Below, piece after piece: positions 5,289-5,682 of a DNA stretch of 5,682 bases. Location of the stretch: the NCBI GenBank assembly GCA_902480035.1, contig CABSRC010000099.1:1-5682 (forward strand). Reading direction: 5' to 3'. Source of the DNA: an uncultured Streptococcus sp. (GTDB lineage Bacteria > Bacillota > Bacilli > Lactobacillales > Streptococcaceae). The position numbers were made by a program, and so were the translations under genes. Each line of letters starts with the position of its first letter. Position 1 is the first letter of the stretch. The notes under the pieces are model-generated. The model was given only the letters and a program-made list of their open reading frames with translations, searched no databases and was not told where the DNA came from.

Positions 5289-5296
5289 AGGAGGTG
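5289..5296 (+). promoter_or_regulatory. Strong Shine-Dalgarno site before the 28-codon frame
   Basis: AGGAGGTG is fully complementary to the 16S rRNA 3' end and lies six bases before ATG 5303. It is as good as any ribosome binding site in the window, and this is the main reason to take the short frame seriously. Confidence 0.7.
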
Positions 5297-5302
5297 TTGG
5301 TC

Positions 5303-5389
5303 ATGGTAGTCCTTCATGATTTTCTACATCAGTTAATCCTATCGTTTTGGAACTTTTATTACTCGCTCTTTTTCTTATTTGAAAAATAA
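5303..5389 (+). CDS. Candidate 28-aa hydrophobic peptide
   Basis: From ATG 5303 to TAA 5387-5389 a 28-codon frame begins MVVLHDFLHQ and continues with a strongly hydrophobic, aromatic run (LILSFWNFYYSLFFLF), ending in Glu-Lys. It could form one membrane-spanning helix. It lies 48 bases after the 109-aa gene's stop and ends just before a terminator, so the two could be one transcript; no separate promoter is evident. Small size, a single hydrophobic helix and a strong ribosome binding site resemble small membrane peptides and type I toxins in general, but I see no match to Fst/Ldr-type sequences and no clear antisense RNA. The frame is also in phase with the 109-aa gene across its TAG and stays open between them. 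Functional assignment is not possible from sequence. Confidence 0.5.
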   Translation: MVVLHDFLHQLILSFWNFYYSLFFLFEK

Positions 5390-5392
5390 GAA
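5372..5392 (+). other. AT-rich hairpin enclosing the stop of the 28-aa frame
   Basis: TTCTTATTT (5372-5380) and AAATAAGAA (5384-5392) form a perfect 9-bp stem with a GAA loop. It contains the last codons and the TAA of the 28-aa frame and lies six bases before the following terminator stem. Confidence 0.6.
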
Positions 5393-5398
5393 GGATTG

Positions 5399-5430
5399 AA
5401 TCCCTTTTACATATAGTAGAAGGGATTTTT
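5399..5430 (+). terminator. Rho-independent terminator before msrA
   Basis: AATCCCTTTTAC (5399-5410) pairs with GTAGAAGGGATT (5416-5427) over 12 bp with one G-U pair and a 5-base loop, followed by T to 5430. It ends the unit containing the 109-aa gene and the 28-aa frame, and separates it from msrA. Confidence 0.85.
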
Positions 5431-5442
5431 GATGCAGAATCC

Positions 5443-5471
5443 TTGAAAATCTGAGGCTCTTGGATTATGAT
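5443..5471 (+). promoter_or_regulatory. msrA promoter
   Basis: The -35 TTGAAA (5443-5448) and -10 TATGAT (5466-5471), each five of six to consensus, are exactly 17 bases apart. Transcription would start near 5478, giving a leader of about 50 nt. GAGGA (5517-5521) lies six bases before the ATG. Confidence 0.75.
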
Positions 5472-5527
5472 GGAGCTAATAGATAAGAAGTGTTCCTTTC
5501 AGGGAATGCGGAAAGCGAGGAAGAAAG

Positions 5528-5682
5528 ATGGCAGAGATTTATTTAGCAGGTGGCTGTTTTTGGGGCTTGGAGGAGTATTTTTCACGGATCCCCGGTGTAG
5601 AAAAGACGACGGTGGGCTATGCCAATGGCCAGGTAGAGACGACCAATTACCAACTGATCAAGGAAACGGATCATGCAGAGAC
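5528..5682 (+). CDS. msrA: Peptide methionine sulfoxide reductase MsrA, probably MsrAB fusion, N-terminal part
   Basis: Fifty-one complete codons are present before the right edge cuts the gene. MsrA reduces the S-form of methionine sulfoxide in proteins, using thioredoxin-type electron donors. The family signature GGCFWGLEEYFSRIPGV is at residues 8-24 with the catalytic Cys10. It is followed by VGYANGQ (34-40), the segment TNYQ (44-47) and the start of DHAE, all typical of MsrA. The protein begins directly with the catalytic domain, with no signal peptide or thioredoxin domain. This matches the cytoplasmic streptococcal form, where an MsrB domain is usually fused behind MsrA in a protein of about 310 residues. 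The fusion cannot be verified here because the C-terminal part is outside the window. The gene has its own promoter. Confidence 0.93.
   Translation, partial: MAEIYLAGGCFWGLEEYFSRIPGVEKTTVGYANGQVETTNYQLIKETDHAE

Overview
The window looks like a stretch of chromosome from an oral (viridans/mitis-sanguinis type) Streptococcus. The DNA is low-GC, ribosome binding sites are strong AGGAGG types, and the products match streptococcal and lactococcal proteins closely: SstT, an MscS channel, 448-aa GdhA, 311-aa class 1A PyrD and a cytoplasmic-type MsrA(B). The species assignment is inference; no rRNA or species marker is present.

Layout from left to right. Positions 1-410 (minus) carry the N-terminal part of sstT, a Na+/serine-threonine symporter cut by the window edge. 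It diverges from an mscS-family channel gene at 548-1396 (plus); each has its own promoter in the gap. The channel gene converges on a small minus-strand gene at 1437-1757, which encodes an unrecognised 106-aa Cys/His-containing protein, and the two share a bidirectional terminator. Next comes gdhA (minus, 2038-3384), NADP-type glutamate dehydrogenase, with its own terminator. It diverges from pyrD (plus, 3685-4620), which has a strong terminator followed by a structured intergenic repeat of about 170 bp at 4671-4842. After the repeat come an unrecognised 109-aa gene (4925-5254), a possible 28-aa hydrophobic peptide gene with an ideal Shine-Dalgarno site (5303-5389), a terminator, and the first 51 codons of msrA/msrAB (from 5528), cut by the right edge.

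Functionally this is mostly single-gene housekeeping transcription units. The best-supported regulatory result is at gdhA. A perfect 15-bp CodY box lies just upstream of a near-consensus promoter, and a perfect-consensus GlnR box starts at the predicted transcription start. Together they suggest that ammonium assimilation into glutamate is controlled by both branched-chain amino acid/GTP status and glutamine/nitrogen status. The most open questions are the structured repeat, the 28-aa peptide and the two unrecognised small proteins. I see no CRISPR array, tRNA, rRNA, transposase or phage gene, and no clear evidence of a new multi-gene system.
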